Source: Nemertoderma westbladi (taxonomy: Eukaryota > Xenacoelomorpha > Nemertodermatida > Nemertodermatidae). Taken from it: DNA of 55,342 bases. How positions within the stretch are numbered: the first letter of the stretch is position 1; the number at the start of each line of letters is the position of its first letter. The stretch lies in contig JAUCBJ010000945.1 of assembly GCA_032718475.1 (NCBI GenBank), positions 1 through 55,342 of the forward strand, read 5' to 3'. The translations under genes and the position numbers were made by a program. Below are positions 44,376 to 54,710 of this stretch, one piece after another. The notes under the pieces were generated by a model. The model made no database searches and was not told the DNA's origin. It was given only the letters and a program-made list of their open reading frames with translations.

Positions 44376-45248
44376 ATGGCCACAGATACATATATCACTC
44401 TACTGTCAGATAGCTCATTGACCACTTATCCCAATAATAATCCTAGCGAGTTTACTGTTGATTTAGCTGAAGAATTATATATTGGTCCAAATGCCAAAAT
44501 TGGAGTCGCCGAACTTCAATACCAAGCAACATACAGTAATATTACGCTGCAAACTCAAATCTCACTGTCAATCGGCGTCGATGCAAAAGATGCCAAATTA
44601 TATAGTTTATTTCCTGGTATGCATAACTCTATTCAAGTGATTATTGATGATATAAATAAACTGTTTAATTCTGAAGCGAAATATAGAGATTTCGAATTCA
44701 TTTTTAATACAAATAATTCTAGAATTAAATTTAAATTTCCTAAAAAGTTGAAAAAAATACAATTAAGTCTACGAGGTGATTTAATACAAATTCTAGGCTT
44801 AAAACCGTTATTGGATCGGAATCATCCGGATATTCCGAATTGGGATATATACAGTACCACTACAGTAGATGAATTAAGCAATATAGAACAACCGATATTA
44901 ATTTTAAATTATAGCGGACCAAAAATTTCAGAAATTGGCATTTTAGATTTTCCAGCTCCCACAAATATAACACGTAATAAAGACACTATCTTTATATACA
45001 CAGATATTATTAAGAGTTCATTTGTTGGCGACGCATTAGCACCGCTCTTAAGAACCTGCCCTTTATCGCAATTAAATCGAAAATATATTAATCACGAATA
45101 CGAGAGCATTTGCTATTTCCCATTGTTGAATAAAAAACTAAAAACAATCTTAATTACTTTACGTGACGGCCAAGGTCAATTAATTAACTTTAGTGGAGGC
45201 CGTACTGTTATAACACTTAAGTTAATACGAGGTGGCGGCGATGGATGA
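44376..45248 (+). CDS. Polinton virion-type protein, paralogue 1 (290 aa)
   Basis: ATG at 44376. It begins TYITLLSDSSLTTYPNNNPS, then EFTVDLAEELYIGPNAKIGV. This 'Y-x-L-x-S-(S/N)-S ... P-x-N ... F-x-V-x-L ... VG' opening is typical of a protein family found next to capsid genes in Polintons and adintovirus-like elements. The next gene has the same opening, so the two are probably tandem paralogues. A minor capsid or penton-like role is plausible but unproven. Its stop overlaps the next ATG (45241) by 8 bp, a compact virus-like arrangement. Confidence 0.75.
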   Translation: MATDTYITLLSDSSLTTYPNNNPSEFTVDLAEELYIGPNAKIGVAELQYQATYSNITLQTQISLSIGVDAKDAKLYSLFPGMHNSIQVIIDDINKLFNSEAKYRDFEFIFNTNNSRIKFKFPKKLKKIQLSLRGDLIQILGLKPLLDRNHPDIPNWDIYSTTTVDELSNIEQPILILNYSGPKISEIGILDFPAPTNITRNKDTIFIYTDIIKSSFVGDALAPLLRTCPLSQLNRKYINHEYESICYFPLLNKKLKTILITLRDGQGQLINFSGGRTVITLKLIRGGGDG

Positions 45249-46086
45249 GTTCTACGTAAGGCTGCCTAGTAACTCATGTCCAATTGATTTTCCCCGCAAT
45301 AGCGCTAGTAATTATCAGATAAATTTTCACGGTGCCTTACCTATAAATCCAAACGAAAACTGGGTGGTAGGTATAAAAAGTATATTTTACTTAGCTACGT
45401 TACCGTCCATGTATAACAATGTAGAGAATGTTATTTTATTAAAAAAAGGAAAAAAATTTTTTGAGGATACACTTCCATCTGGTTTATTCTACAGTATCAA
45501 TGACATTATAGATTATTTTAACACGGGGGCATTGAAAGATAAATTACAAATAGTTGAAAATACTCAGCAAAATAGATTGCAATTTATTTTAGGGAAAACT
45601 GTGCGAGAGTTATTTATAGGCCAACAATTAGCCTATTATTTTGGAATTACTGAAAATAATCTTGGCGCGAATTTAAATCCAAATTTTAAAATTATTTTGA
45701 AGACGAAAAATAATAAAAAGGGTTATTTAATAAAGGTTATCGGAAATGAAGAAAAGACTTACCAGATGGTATTTTTATGCCCTCAACCATCCAACTCTAT
45801 TCCAGAACCTAAGTCGAACATGTACGTGGCTACTAATATAATTGAAAATCAATATATTAACGATTTTGGTTTAGCTTTACTTCGTCGTGTTGCGATACCT
45901 GATGATGTGAAATATGGTAGCGTAATAAATAAAGAATTTGTCAAGGTTACAATTCATTATATCCCTGTAAAAAAATCATATAAGATAACATACATTCATA
46001 TTGAAATAACAGACAAAGAAGGAAAAGATTTGTATTTTGAATACGGAACAACTTGTATTACCTTACACTTTAAACGTATAAATTAA
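45241..46086 (+). CDS. Polinton virion-type protein, paralogue 2 (281 aa)
   Basis: ATG at 45241 within the end of the previous gene; the longer frame needs a GTG start. It opens FYVRLPSNSCPIDFPRNSAS, then NYQINFHGALPINPNENWVV, the same pattern as its neighbour. The rest is beta-rich in look and otherwise unrecognised. One base separates its stop from the next ATG. Probably a structural or assembly protein. Confidence 0.75.
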   Translation: MDEFYVRLPSNSCPIDFPRNSASNYQINFHGALPINPNENWVVGIKSIFYLATLPSMYNNVENVILLKKGKKFFEDTLPSGLFYSINDIIDYFNTGALKDKLQIVENTQQNRLQFILGKTVRELFIGQQLAYYFGITENNLGANLNPNFKIILKTKNNKKGYLIKVIGNEEKTYQMVFLCPQPSNSIPEPKSNMYVATNIIENQYINDFGLALLRRVAIPDDVKYGSVINKEFVKVTIHYIPVKKSYKITYIHIEITDKEGKDLYFEYGTTCITLHFKRIN

Positions 46087-46087
46087 A

Positions 46088-46651
46088 ATGGATTCTGATT
46101 TATTTCAAAGATACAGTAAACCTCAATATGGGGGATCAGACTCTAATCTTCCTGTTTTTAAAGGCGGAAAAAGTACCAGAGGCTCGACGCAAGTTCCAGT
46201 TTTTCGTGGTGGATCATATATTGACCCTTACGGTCAACAAATTGGCACATTTGGTCCAAACTTAAAACAACGTCGTTTTCAGCGTTATCGTAGAGGTATG
46301 CGGGCAAATCAACACGGAGAAGGTATATTTACAGACGCCTTATCGACATTGAAAAAATTTGGTAAGCCATTAGCTAAAAAAGTTTTACAAAAAGCTTTAC
46401 CATTTACCACAAAATTTATGAGACAACACGTAATACCAAAAGGTAAGCGGATCTTACATCGGCAGGCTAATACGGTTATTAATAAAGCATTAAATAAAAT
46501 GAAACCATCAACAAGGTCGGTTGTAGAAAAAGTTTATAGAGATTTAAAGCGACCCGCTAGACCAATGTCTATGAACATACCTCATCATCGACGTAGTAAA
46601 AAGAGAAATATAAAAGGTAAACAGAAACACTGCGAAAAAAGTATTTTTTAA
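46088..46651 (+). CDS. Basic Polinton protein with repeated VFxGG sites
   Basis: 187 residues, ATG at 46088. The N-terminal part has LPVFKGGKSTRG and VPVFRGGSYID, two similar -GG sites, and a third Gly-rich site at NQHGEGIF. An amphipathic basic stretch (LKKFGKPLAKKVLQKALPF) and a very basic C-terminus follow. The layout recalls adenovirus precursor proteins VI/VII/X, which the viral protease cuts at GG sites and which disrupt membranes or condense DNA. That role is inference; no protease gene is visible in the window. Confidence 0.65.
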   Translation: MDSDLFQRYSKPQYGGSDSNLPVFKGGKSTRGSTQVPVFRGGSYIDPYGQQIGTFGPNLKQRRFQRYRRGMRANQHGEGIFTDALSTLKKFGKPLAKKVLQKALPFTTKFMRQHVIPKGKRILHRQANTVINKALNKMKPSTRSVVEKVYRDLKRPARPMSMNIPHHRRSKKRNIKGKQKHCEKSIF

Positions 46652-46653
46652 TA

Positions 46654-47217
46654 ATGTCAATTATTAAGGAATTAGATTTATTTTCTACACAGCCAATACA
46701 GACTGAATTTAAAGCAAAACATTATGAAACAATTTACCCTGTATCTAATCTCCGTAGCGAATCTAGGGAGGTTACCTTCCTTGTACCCAGATCCAATGAA
46801 TTCTATACGAAACTGCAAGACGCGTTATTAATTACAAAATGTACAGTACGTTGGGATAGACGACTTGAAAACTCCCATATTTATATGCTGAATTACCCAG
46901 CTGAAACTATGTGGAGTGATATTAAAATAGACCTTAATGAGAAGCAGGTTGAAAATAGCAATAACCATTATTTCTACAAGTCGTACTTATCCAATTTATT
47001 ATTTACAACTTACGAGGATAAAAATGGGCTACTGGGTGCGGGTGGCTTTCATCAACCTTTATCAGAACATGGAAATGAAATTGATCCCGGCGCGCATCCT
47101 ATTGCCGATGCCTTTAGTAAACAAATGCAATTTGTAAGTGGATTGACGATTGATTTTGATACTGAAACTAAAATAATACAACCTGGGTATGATTTACGAA
47201 TGCATTTTAGAAAAGTA
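46654..47217 (+). pseudogene. Polinton major capsid protein, 5' part, disrupted
   Basis: ATG at 46654. The opening (KELDLFSTQPIQTEF, then YPVSNLRSESREVTFLVP, LQDALLITKCTVRWD) matches the capsid family annotated as F54H12.2-like in many invertebrates. Family members run to several hundred residues; here 188 codons remain before the CACTA-like element starts at 47218 (the apparent stop at 47224-47226 belongs to the insert). After the right end of the insert, from 55317, the frame is still open for the 26 bases left in the window. The double jelly-roll capsid role is established for the family. Confidence 0.85.
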
Positions 47218-47511
47218 CACTCTTAAAAAAAGTTCAGTCAAATTGACAAAAAAAAATATAGAATGACAAGATATATCTAGTTAAATACACTTGTCCTTTA
47301 TCTTGTCAGAATATTCGGGATATTCTTGTCAAAAATATCTGGTGAAAACTTCAATTAATATCTTGTCAGGATCTATATCATATCTTGTCAAAATAGACAT
47401 GTGGAAATTTCAATCTTTCAGAATTGGCAAGATATATTAACAATATTTGTAAGAACATATTGTTAAATATTTGACAAGATATTTTAAATTACAAAAATTA
47501 TTTGACAAGAT
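47218..47511. repeat. Left terminal and subterminal repeats of the CACTA-like element
   Basis: After the inverted end, TATCTTGTCA or its complement TGACAAGATA occurs exactly at 47264, 47299, 47359, 47381, 47472 and 47502, with weaker versions between. Such arrays bind the transposase or accessory protein in CACTA elements. Confidence 0.8.
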
Positions 47512-47830
47512 ATCAAATATTTTACTAAACATTGACTGGATATTGAAAATATTCATTAAATTTGATCATGGGCCACAAAAGCCCTTACAATTTAATAAAC
47601 AAAATTATAACAATATAACAATATTAATAAAACAATATTAGCTTCAAAAGTGGCCAAGAATTTCCTTTAGATATATTAAAATATTTTCCTTTATTTCAAG
47701 AAAACAATAGATAAAAGTCAATATTTAAGGACAAATGCTAGATTAATGAATTTGGCAACTTTTGAAGAGAATGGCAATGACTCATTAACGGATATATACT
47801 GTACAACTATACATATATACTATACTAAAG
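47512..47830. other. AT-rich spacer
   Basis: No gene seen. Repeated AATATAACAATATTAATAAAACAATATTA sequence lies near 47610-47640. Downstream of the minus-strand transposase, so it would hold its 3' UTR. Confidence 0.5.
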
Positions 47831-50389
47831 CTAAAGCATGTGCCTCAAAGAAACACAAAGTAAACCTTCAATCTTTCTAAGTTTAAGTGGCCATGGACTC
47901 AAAAGTGAGTCAATATTACTTATTGATATATAACAAATATCATTGTCTAATTCAACTTCATAGCACTGGTAATGATCATTAAATGATTCAGTGTGTAAAT
48001 TTTTTACTAAAAACGTGGTAACTTTATTATCACGAATAAAAATAAAATGAATAACACAAAATCTAGGTAAAGGAAGCACTGTCTCACTGTATGGTAAACA
48101 TACAACATTGCCTACACTGTAAGAAACACCAAAAATTTCAATATTGCTAACTGTTTGAATTTCCCGAAATAATCCATAATATCCTAAAGCCCTATCTACC
48201 TCAGTTTTATAATTATCAGATAGAGAATTAAGAATAATTACATCAGAAGACTTAAAATTAGGCTCGGCGGCCAATGAAAATCCATAACCACTTAAAAACC
48301 GAAAAGCTTGTGTTAGTTGGTGCCGTTTAGTTAAGGTTTTTACAATATTTTTAAAATTACAAATAACGGAAGCAGTGCGTTTTAAATTTCTATGTTTTGA
48401 TTCACATCTTAAGCTCCAGTTCCACAATAAAGGACCACATCTAACTATGGATTCCGGATAATGAATTAAATTGTGGAACTTTAATTGTAACCTTTCAAGT
48501 TTAAAGGTTCTTATGTAAACTTCCAAGAATTCTGCTATAGAAATGCTGAATAGTTTCAGTTCACTTTGTTCAAAAGAAGGACACATGCAAAAAAGAACAA
48601 TTTCACGAAGTTTGAGAGCTACAGACCATATTTCACATCCTTTAGAGACAAAATCACCAACTAACAATGGTAAAGCCAAAACAAAATTTAGCATTTGAAT
48701 GGCAGAGAAGTTAATTTTTTGGTTCCTCAACTTTTGCTCGTCAAAAAATGGTGGTATAGATGAATGATCAAATATAAATGATTTTACTCTACGATTTATA
48801 TCATTGACAGAGAAATACTTTTTCACAAATATTAGCTCATATAGAATTCGTGATATTACATATATACAAACTCCTTCAAATAAATCGTGCATAATGTCAA
48901 AGGTAAAGTTATTGTAGACATGATATGTTGGGAGATCATTAAAACAACAAACTTCATTTAGACCAGTAAGCGAGGGATTTGCTATACTAATATCATTATC
49001 ATATTCGGATACAGAGCGCATTAGTGATAAATCCTCCGACCAAAGTTTAACAAAATTATGACGATGACACTTACATACACGGCAAGGATAATTACCGTTG
49101 AAACCCTCAATATACCCCAGTATGGAATTGACAGCTAAGTTATCCCCATGGACTTGGCAAAACACAATATAAACCCTATACAATTGATCCTGATAGATAA
49201 ATTCCATACCATTTTGTTCAAGGTGGGTAAAACAACTAATAAGTTCGCGAAAAATTACTTTGTTACCAAATTGAATACGATCTGAAGCAAAATGCATCAG
49301 CAATAGGAGCAAGTTAGCTAGCTTTGAATTAAATTTGGGCGGTATCCCCTTCAACGTTAAAAATACATCACCTATTTTATGTTTTGTGGCATGAGCTCCT
49401 AAAGGGTTAGCAACTTCAAGATCATCGTGAAACATAAATATGGGAACTACAACATCATGAGGATTATCTTTATGTGCAATTCTAGTTGTGTTATTTTCCC
49501 AAACAGTCCCATCTTTAAAATCAGTGATAGAACCAGAACTTCCATTAAACTGTGTATATTTAAGAACTGTCTCAAAAATATTTGGAAGAGAAAAAAATTT
49601 ATTGAGTAATGGTTCCAATGGGATATATTGAGAAGTGAGTAGCTTTGTCTTGTACACTATATTATCGATACCAGTAACTGATGACGGCATTGAATGAGAA
49701 GCATCCATACTTTGGTTTACAATAATTGTCTCTGGTTCAACATAATAATTAAGGGATTTCAACATCTTCAGTTGTTTGTATTCAGAATTAATTTCCATAA
49801 AAGGATTCGAAAAAAGTTTCATTGCCGATAATAAAAGTTGAGTTTCTTCTAAATGATATAAACCCTTCTGTGAAGCAAACTCCTCAACAAAATCATGCAG
49901 TAGGGAAAAGGGTTGTAAAAAATATTCCTCGACATCAGAAATTATGTTATCAATTGCAGACAAAGACATAACAGGGTTACTCCTGAGTTTTGATACAAAT
50001 GTAAAAGCCATTGAATTTATGCGTTTGTTCTGATAAGACAAGGTACATTCCTTAATAAATGATTGTATGGAAGTTAAATTAATCAATCCATGACTTTCAA
50101 TGGGTGTGCCAGTACTGAGTTCATCAGTAGAAGGATCTTCGACATCGACAGTATAATGATCTTCATTGTATAATGTTTGACTCGACTGATAAGTGGATAA
50201 TAAAACACCAGGGTGGTATTTCTTTATGTGTTGTGATAAGGAATAGAACCTGTAAAAATCAAGCTGACAGCCATCATGTCCACAAATTAATTTATCCTTA
50301 TTCACGTTAATGTTATGCATAACCCCCAAATGAAAGCGGTATATCGCCAAGGAACTCAATTTATCATTACAAACACTGCAAAACACCAT
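47831..50389 (-). CDS. CACTA-like DDE transposase with C2H2 finger
   Basis: The frame is open from 50518 but begins without ATG; the best start is ATG at 50389 (MVFCSVCNDKLSS), giving about 852 residues. The N-terminus has zinc-finger-like pairs: CSVC-x12-H-x4-H and CGHDGC...H-x4-H. The core carries GDNLAVNSILGYIEGF (D at 49142-49144) and a CxxC (YPCRVCK). Next come FDIMHDLFEGV (D at 48896-48898, second D at 48884-48886), LKFHNLIHYPESI, and RCESKHRNLK (E at 48401-48403). These fit the acidic triad of the transposase family common in animal CACTA/EnSpm-like elements. No stop or frameshift, so possibly functional. Confidence 0.8.
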   Translation of the reverse strand: MVFCSVCNDKLSSLAIYRFHLGVMHNINVNKDKLICGHDGCQLDFYRFYSLSQHIKKYHPGVLLSTYQSSQTLYNEDHYTVDVEDPSTDELSTGTPIESHGLINLTSIQSFIKECTLSYQNKRINSMAFTFVSKLRSNPVMSLSAIDNIISDVEEYFLQPFSLLHDFVEEFASQKGLYHLEETQLLLSAMKLFSNPFMEINSEYKQLKMLKSLNYYVEPETIIVNQSMDASHSMPSSVTGIDNIVYKTKLLTSQYIPLEPLLNKFFSLPNIFETVLKYTQFNGSSGSITDFKDGTVWENNTTRIAHKDNPHDVVVPIFMFHDDLEVANPLGAHATKHKIGDVFLTLKGIPPKFNSKLANLLLLLMHFASDRIQFGNKVIFRELISCFTHLEQNGMEFIYQDQLYRVYIVFCQVHGDNLAVNSILGYIEGFNGNYPCRVCKCHRHNFVKLWSEDLSLMRSVSEYDNDISIANPSLTGLNEVCCFNDLPTYHVYNNFTFDIMHDLFEGVCIYVISRILYELIFVKKYFSVNDINRRVKSFIFDHSSIPPFFDEQKLRNQKINFSAIQMLNFVLALPLLVGDFVSKGCEIWSVALKLREIVLFCMCPSFEQSELKLFSISIAEFLEVYIRTFKLERLQLKFHNLIHYPESIVRCGPLLWNWSLRCESKHRNLKRTASVICNFKNIVKTLTKRHQLTQAFRFLSGYGFSLAAEPNFKSSDVIILNSLSDNYKTEVDRALGYYGLFREIQTVSNIEIFGVSYSVGNVVCLPYSETVLPLPRFCVIHFIFIRDNKVTTFLVKNLHTESFNDHYQCYEVELDNDICYISISNIDSLLSPWPLKLRKIEGLLCVSLRHML

Positions 50390-50743
50390 GATTGCAACTG
50401 TCATGTATATACTGGTACGTATATTAGGCATGTATTCAGGTACGTATTCCAGAATAAAGTATATAAATGTATTTTCCTGGTTCGTATATATATATATAAC
50501 TAATCCAGAATAATCCAAACTTAAGGCATTACATATTTCAGAAAATATATATAAAATAGTATATATAAAATATGTATGTTCCTGGTTGGTAAATAACTAA
50601 TCTAGTTTAATAATTATTAGTAAACAATATTGTTAACATTGTTTTTCAGCCTGATTGACTAGGCCTATACATTTTTGGAGTCAACCAGTAGAAAAAGCCA
50701 CCAGATACACAAGATAAATATTGACATGAGAACATTGGTGACC

Positions 50744-52366
50744 TTAAGATCGCTTATACTGCAGATCAGACAGTAGAGCTTGAACCTTTATGTTGGTTGT
50801 AGATGAAGGCACACCATAAAGATGCTCAAATAATATCCAAATAGGCTCACATGCAGCTTGGTATTGTAGGTTACAAACATGCATGAGTTTGAAAGAGAAG
50901 TCAATGGCCTCCAACAATGTTATGCGGACAAATCGGTAGCTGTTGTACACAATCACATATTGATTGCTATCCGAGAGGGAAACTATAAAGGGATTGATTG
51001 GCAGATGCTTCTCAGAGTAGCTCGTTGCCATCACACTTATTTTACTATCCATATCTGCATGGTCAATCGCATACATTACAAATGAATCAGCACAATCCTT
51101 CAATGTAGGCCGCCACATCTTCCGTTTCCCATCACTAGGTAACCGAATTATCATTTTGTTGCAAAGTCGTAGTGGCAGTGCCTTTATTGCCTTTTCAACA
51201 ATGTTGCCAGAGAAGGGGTCATCTCCTAAACTAGTTAGTTGCTCAGCACTTAGGGAATGAAGAATCCTGAAACACAAATTGCCAAACATTGGACTAAAAA
51301 GCACAGAAGGATCAATGCTTTCCCATCCACGAACTTCTCCCAATTTCTTAAAATCGGAACTCAGAGCCGGATATGAGGCCGCATCATCCAGCATGTACGG
51401 AAAATTACTCAAGTCAAATCTCCCTTGGTAGAATCCAGCCAATCGAAACATTGAGCTGTTTTCATGGTGCTCTTTTGACATGTAACTACATTTCAAATAA
51501 GGCAGACATTCCTCACAATCCCTTTTAAGGTTATCAACATCTAATGTTAAAAGCCCCCCTGCACTTCGGTCCTCATGATTGGAGCTACTGGAACGAGCTA
51601 TTGTAATAGTGTCACGTGCCTGTAGTCTTTTGACTTTTTTTTTCACGGTCAGAACTTTGTTATAAAGTTTACCTCCAATAACCGAAGTATCATAGGACTT
51701 TCCAGTTACAGCAGAAGTTTTCGTGACTAACTTCTTGTAGAAGTATACTTCTTGGATTTCATGAATGAAGAACTTATTGATTTCGACAGCTGACGTTAAA
51801 AGGTCATCAGGCACCGGATTCTTACAATTCATCTGCATTAGGTAAGATATTACAAGCCCTACCAAGCACTGTCGATCTGCTTCACACAACAACTTCTTCT
51901 TAATAAGAACTTTGCCTTCACTGGATTTTTCGAGGCAGCTTAATAAACCTTTAGGGTAAAGCAATTCAGTACCGGTACTGGGAGAAGTAGATAGACACAA
52001 CTTCTTGGGTTGATGACTGACTGAACTATCTGTACCGGTACATAAACTTGGAGTCTCAACAATGAGTGGCGTAGTTGAGCTAGATGTTGTGGGAGTGATA
52101 TGATGTGGGAGTTGATTTGGACCATCTTCATTGCAAATGATTATAGAATCCTCAATACCAGTACTGGTATTGGTATCATTTAAGGTGGTACCAGTACCGG
52201 TACTTGCCGATGATGGTACCTCCTCCCGAAAATGCTTTACTGGGGGGCAACCACAGTATGTACAATTTTGTGACAATGTGGTATCAGCTGGAGGTATATA
52301 ATCGTCACATTCAGCTAATCCACACTCGCGGCAATGAAGACGTAATATTCCTTTACTATCTTTCAT
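50744..52366 (-). CDS. Companion protein of the CACTA-like element (540 aa)
   Basis: ATG at 52366, intact to 50744. Near the N-terminus, CRECGLAEC and then CTYCGCPPVKH suggest a zinc-binding pair. A Ser/Thr-rich low-complexity region (TSSSTTPL, TGTG) follows, with GGTACCGGTAC-type repeats at DNA level. The rest is helical and unrecognised (EADRQCLVGLVISYLMQMNC, GGKLYNKVLTVKKKVKRL). Two-gene CACTA elements encode a second DNA-binding protein that recognises subterminal repeats; that role here is inference. It lies about 350 bp upstream of the transposase in the same orientation. Confidence 0.65.
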   Translation of the reverse strand: MKDSKGILRLHCRECGLAECDDYIPPADTTLSQNCTYCGCPPVKHFREEVPSSASTGTGTTLNDTNTSTGIEDSIIICNEDGPNQLPHHITPTTSSSTTPLIVETPSLCTGTDSSVSHQPKKLCLSTSPSTGTELLYPKGLLSCLEKSSEGKVLIKKKLLCEADRQCLVGLVISYLMQMNCKNPVPDDLLTSAVEINKFFIHEIQEVYFYKKLVTKTSAVTGKSYDTSVIGGKLYNKVLTVKKKVKRLQARDTITIARSSSSNHEDRSAGGLLTLDVDNLKRDCEECLPYLKCSYMSKEHHENSSMFRLAGFYQGRFDLSNFPYMLDDAASYPALSSDFKKLGEVRGWESIDPSVLFSPMFGNLCFRILHSLSAEQLTSLGDDPFSGNIVEKAIKALPLRLCNKMIIRLPSDGKRKMWRPTLKDCADSFVMYAIDHADMDSKISVMATSYSEKHLPINPFIVSLSDSNQYVIVYNSYRFVRITLLEAIDFSFKLMHVCNLQYQAACEPIWILFEHLYGVPSSTTNIKVQALLSDLQYKRS

Positions 52367-52497
52367 TATTACACTTATGGTATACTTAAATCAATTACGA
52401 ATATACAACATAATAATAGGTCCAATTGCATATACATATTAAAATATACTAGTCCTCTGTTGCAAAGAGTAGGCCTATATACGATACTAGCAGACTA

Positions 52498-52928
52498 GGG
52501 TGGTTCATATTTCAAAAATTTTTGAATTTCAGCTGGGTTCATGTTCTAATTTGTTCCAAATAGCATAAAAACACATTAGATAACTCAAAAATGTGTTAGA
52601 GTTCCCGGGAACTAGTCCCGCCACAGCATCATATTAGACGCTTGTTGACTGTCGCCCGGTCCGCATAAAACGTAATCGTGGGACTAGTTCTGGCCATTGT
52701 TAGGTAAAAAGGTATGCATATTCGAATTCCTTGCATAGTTTTAGTTTTCTACAAAATAGTCATTGAACCCAACTGAAAATATACGTTTTAAATTTTTTCA
52801 AAATTTTCATATGGAAATTTAGCTATGACGGTTTGTTTTCTTTATCAAATGTGTTTTTATGCTGTTTGGAACAAATTAGAACATGAACCCAGCTGAAATT
52901 CAATCATTTTTTGAAATATGAACCACCC
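52498..52928. mobile_element. Nested MITE with about 85-bp inverted ends (431 bp)
   Basis: The ends GGGTGGTTCATATTTCAAAA and its complement near 52928 extend into about 85 bp of inverted repeat (52498-52582 against 52846-52928). TA flanks both sides (52496-52497, 52929-52930), suggesting a Tc1/mariner-like target duplication. The interior has GGAACTAGTCCC and its inverse. No coding capacity. Confidence 0.8.
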
Positions 52929-52930
52929 TA

Positions 52931-54710
52931 ATACAATACCTGCAATGAGAATATATACGATACCTTACTATTTCTAACAGATTAGCAGATGTAGGAATGT
53001 CTGAATGTGTACTGGTGTAGGGTAGATATATTGTAGATTTGAAGACAGGGCTTAGGCTAATTATTAAAAATATTAGATCAATAGGCCTAGGGCCTATTAG
53101 ATATTATTGAGAATATTATAATTTTATTATATTATAATTATTATGTATATTATTTTAGCCTATAGTACCGGTATTACAGGATTAATAATTCCTGAATTCA
53201 TACAATTAATTAGCCTAATTATTAGATTGATTATAATACAGTAATAAATACCGGTAGGGCTATGACATAATTAACATAATTTGATATGCTGCATAATATT
53301 AAATTAACCGTAAGCCATGTCAGCATGTTACATGTTAGCTGCAAACGGTAAAAAACAGTTTTGTTAATTGATCTGTCGACCATAATACAGTAATAAGTCG
53401 TTTGCCACTCCTTGATGCCACCACACTGAAACGGTTTGTTTCTCCTGGGGAACTCATTTGCCATACCGGTACCTCGATTCCTTAAGGCAGTCCCCTGCTT
53501 TCGGTTCCCGGCAATACTCCGAAATTACGATCATGTGCTGATGTGCTATATGGTGCCCTCAAAGATGTTGCAAACACTAGGCTCGACAGCTCGATGAACC
53601 AGTCTGGGCTGCTGGGCCCAGGTCTGCCTACCCACTCGAGTCTCGAGTAGGTGGTCTCGGTTTGAGTTCTGCAGTGCAGCTCGCGCCATCCCTGTACAGC
53701 TGTATGGAATCCATCCAAAAAGTGCGCCGGTTGCGCGCCGACCAATTTTTATGCGCGCCGCGCGCCGACCAGGCTGCAAATGAAGTGCAAAAATCGCAAC
53801 GCGTATTTGAAATAGGGCGCGGTAAAAGCGCGCGGAATTGAAATAAAAGTGCGCGAAATTATGTGAAAGACAACAAAAGTGCGCAGTAATCTGTGCAAAA
53901 TAACAAAAAGTCATAAAGTGCGCGGACAGGCGGATGAGGTATAAAAAAAGTATTTCATGCATGCAAGGCTGCAAGGTGAGAAAAATAATTAGCCACAAAA
54001 AATTTCACTCGCTTCGCTCGTGTTTCTTTGCATTTTGCATTGTCAGATTGCTCAAATGTCTAAATTTCACTCACTCTGAGTTTTGCTCGCGTATCTTTTT
54101 TATTTTGCATTGTTAATGAAAAAATTTGGAGATTGCAGGATTGCAAGACATGCTGACATGGCTGGCGCGCTTTTCACTTAACCTGACTTGCCTGAACCCG
54201 TGTGCGGGTTTGGCATTTGGTGCGCTTTATGTCAGTAGGCCAGTAGGCCAGCATGCCCAGCGCCAGCACCATTCTACAGTTCTACATTCAGACATTCACT
54301 GATTCAGCCATTGTTGTACATTTAGCAGTTTAGGCTGTAGGACAGTAGGAGGCTTAGGCCTTACCCTGTTACCGGTACCGTTACGACCTTCAGACAGTCT
54401 TGCCTTGCCAGCTTGTCACAGTCAGACAGTGTCAGCTTGTACCAGTAGGCAGTAGGCTCAGAGCTGCAGAGGCTTGCATGCAATGTAAAAATAAAAATTC
54501 AGGAATACAGAGTAGGCCTACGTCTGGGTCTGACTGTGTCAGCGTATAATTTAGGCAGCCTCAGCCAGTCAGCCTCCCCTCCAGTTTACAGTTGTTGTAA
54601 TACTGTAAGTTCGCTAATGACTCAATGATACCGGTACTGCATAGGCCTACAAGTAAAACAAAAGTACCAAGCAGTTAGTATAATAGGTGCAGTGTCATTC
54701 TCATTACCGA
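52931..54710. other. Gene-free right part of the CACTA-like element
   Basis: AT-rich to about 53300; then a CpG-rich patch at 53690-53930 with repeated GCGCGCCGACC and AAAAGTGCGCG words. The patch lies about 1.3 kb upstream of the minus-strand genes, so it could be promoter-related, or another insertion. Frames here show no domains. Confidence 0.45.

Noticed and set aside
50390-50518. N-terminal 43-residue extension of the CACTA-like transposase
   Set aside because: The extended frame lacks an ATG at its start and is AT-repeat derived (TATATATA); the zinc finger begins right after ATG 50389.
53546-53998. 150-residue minus-strand ORF in the CpG-rich patch
   Set aside because: Its composition follows simple GCGC repeats and no domain is visible.
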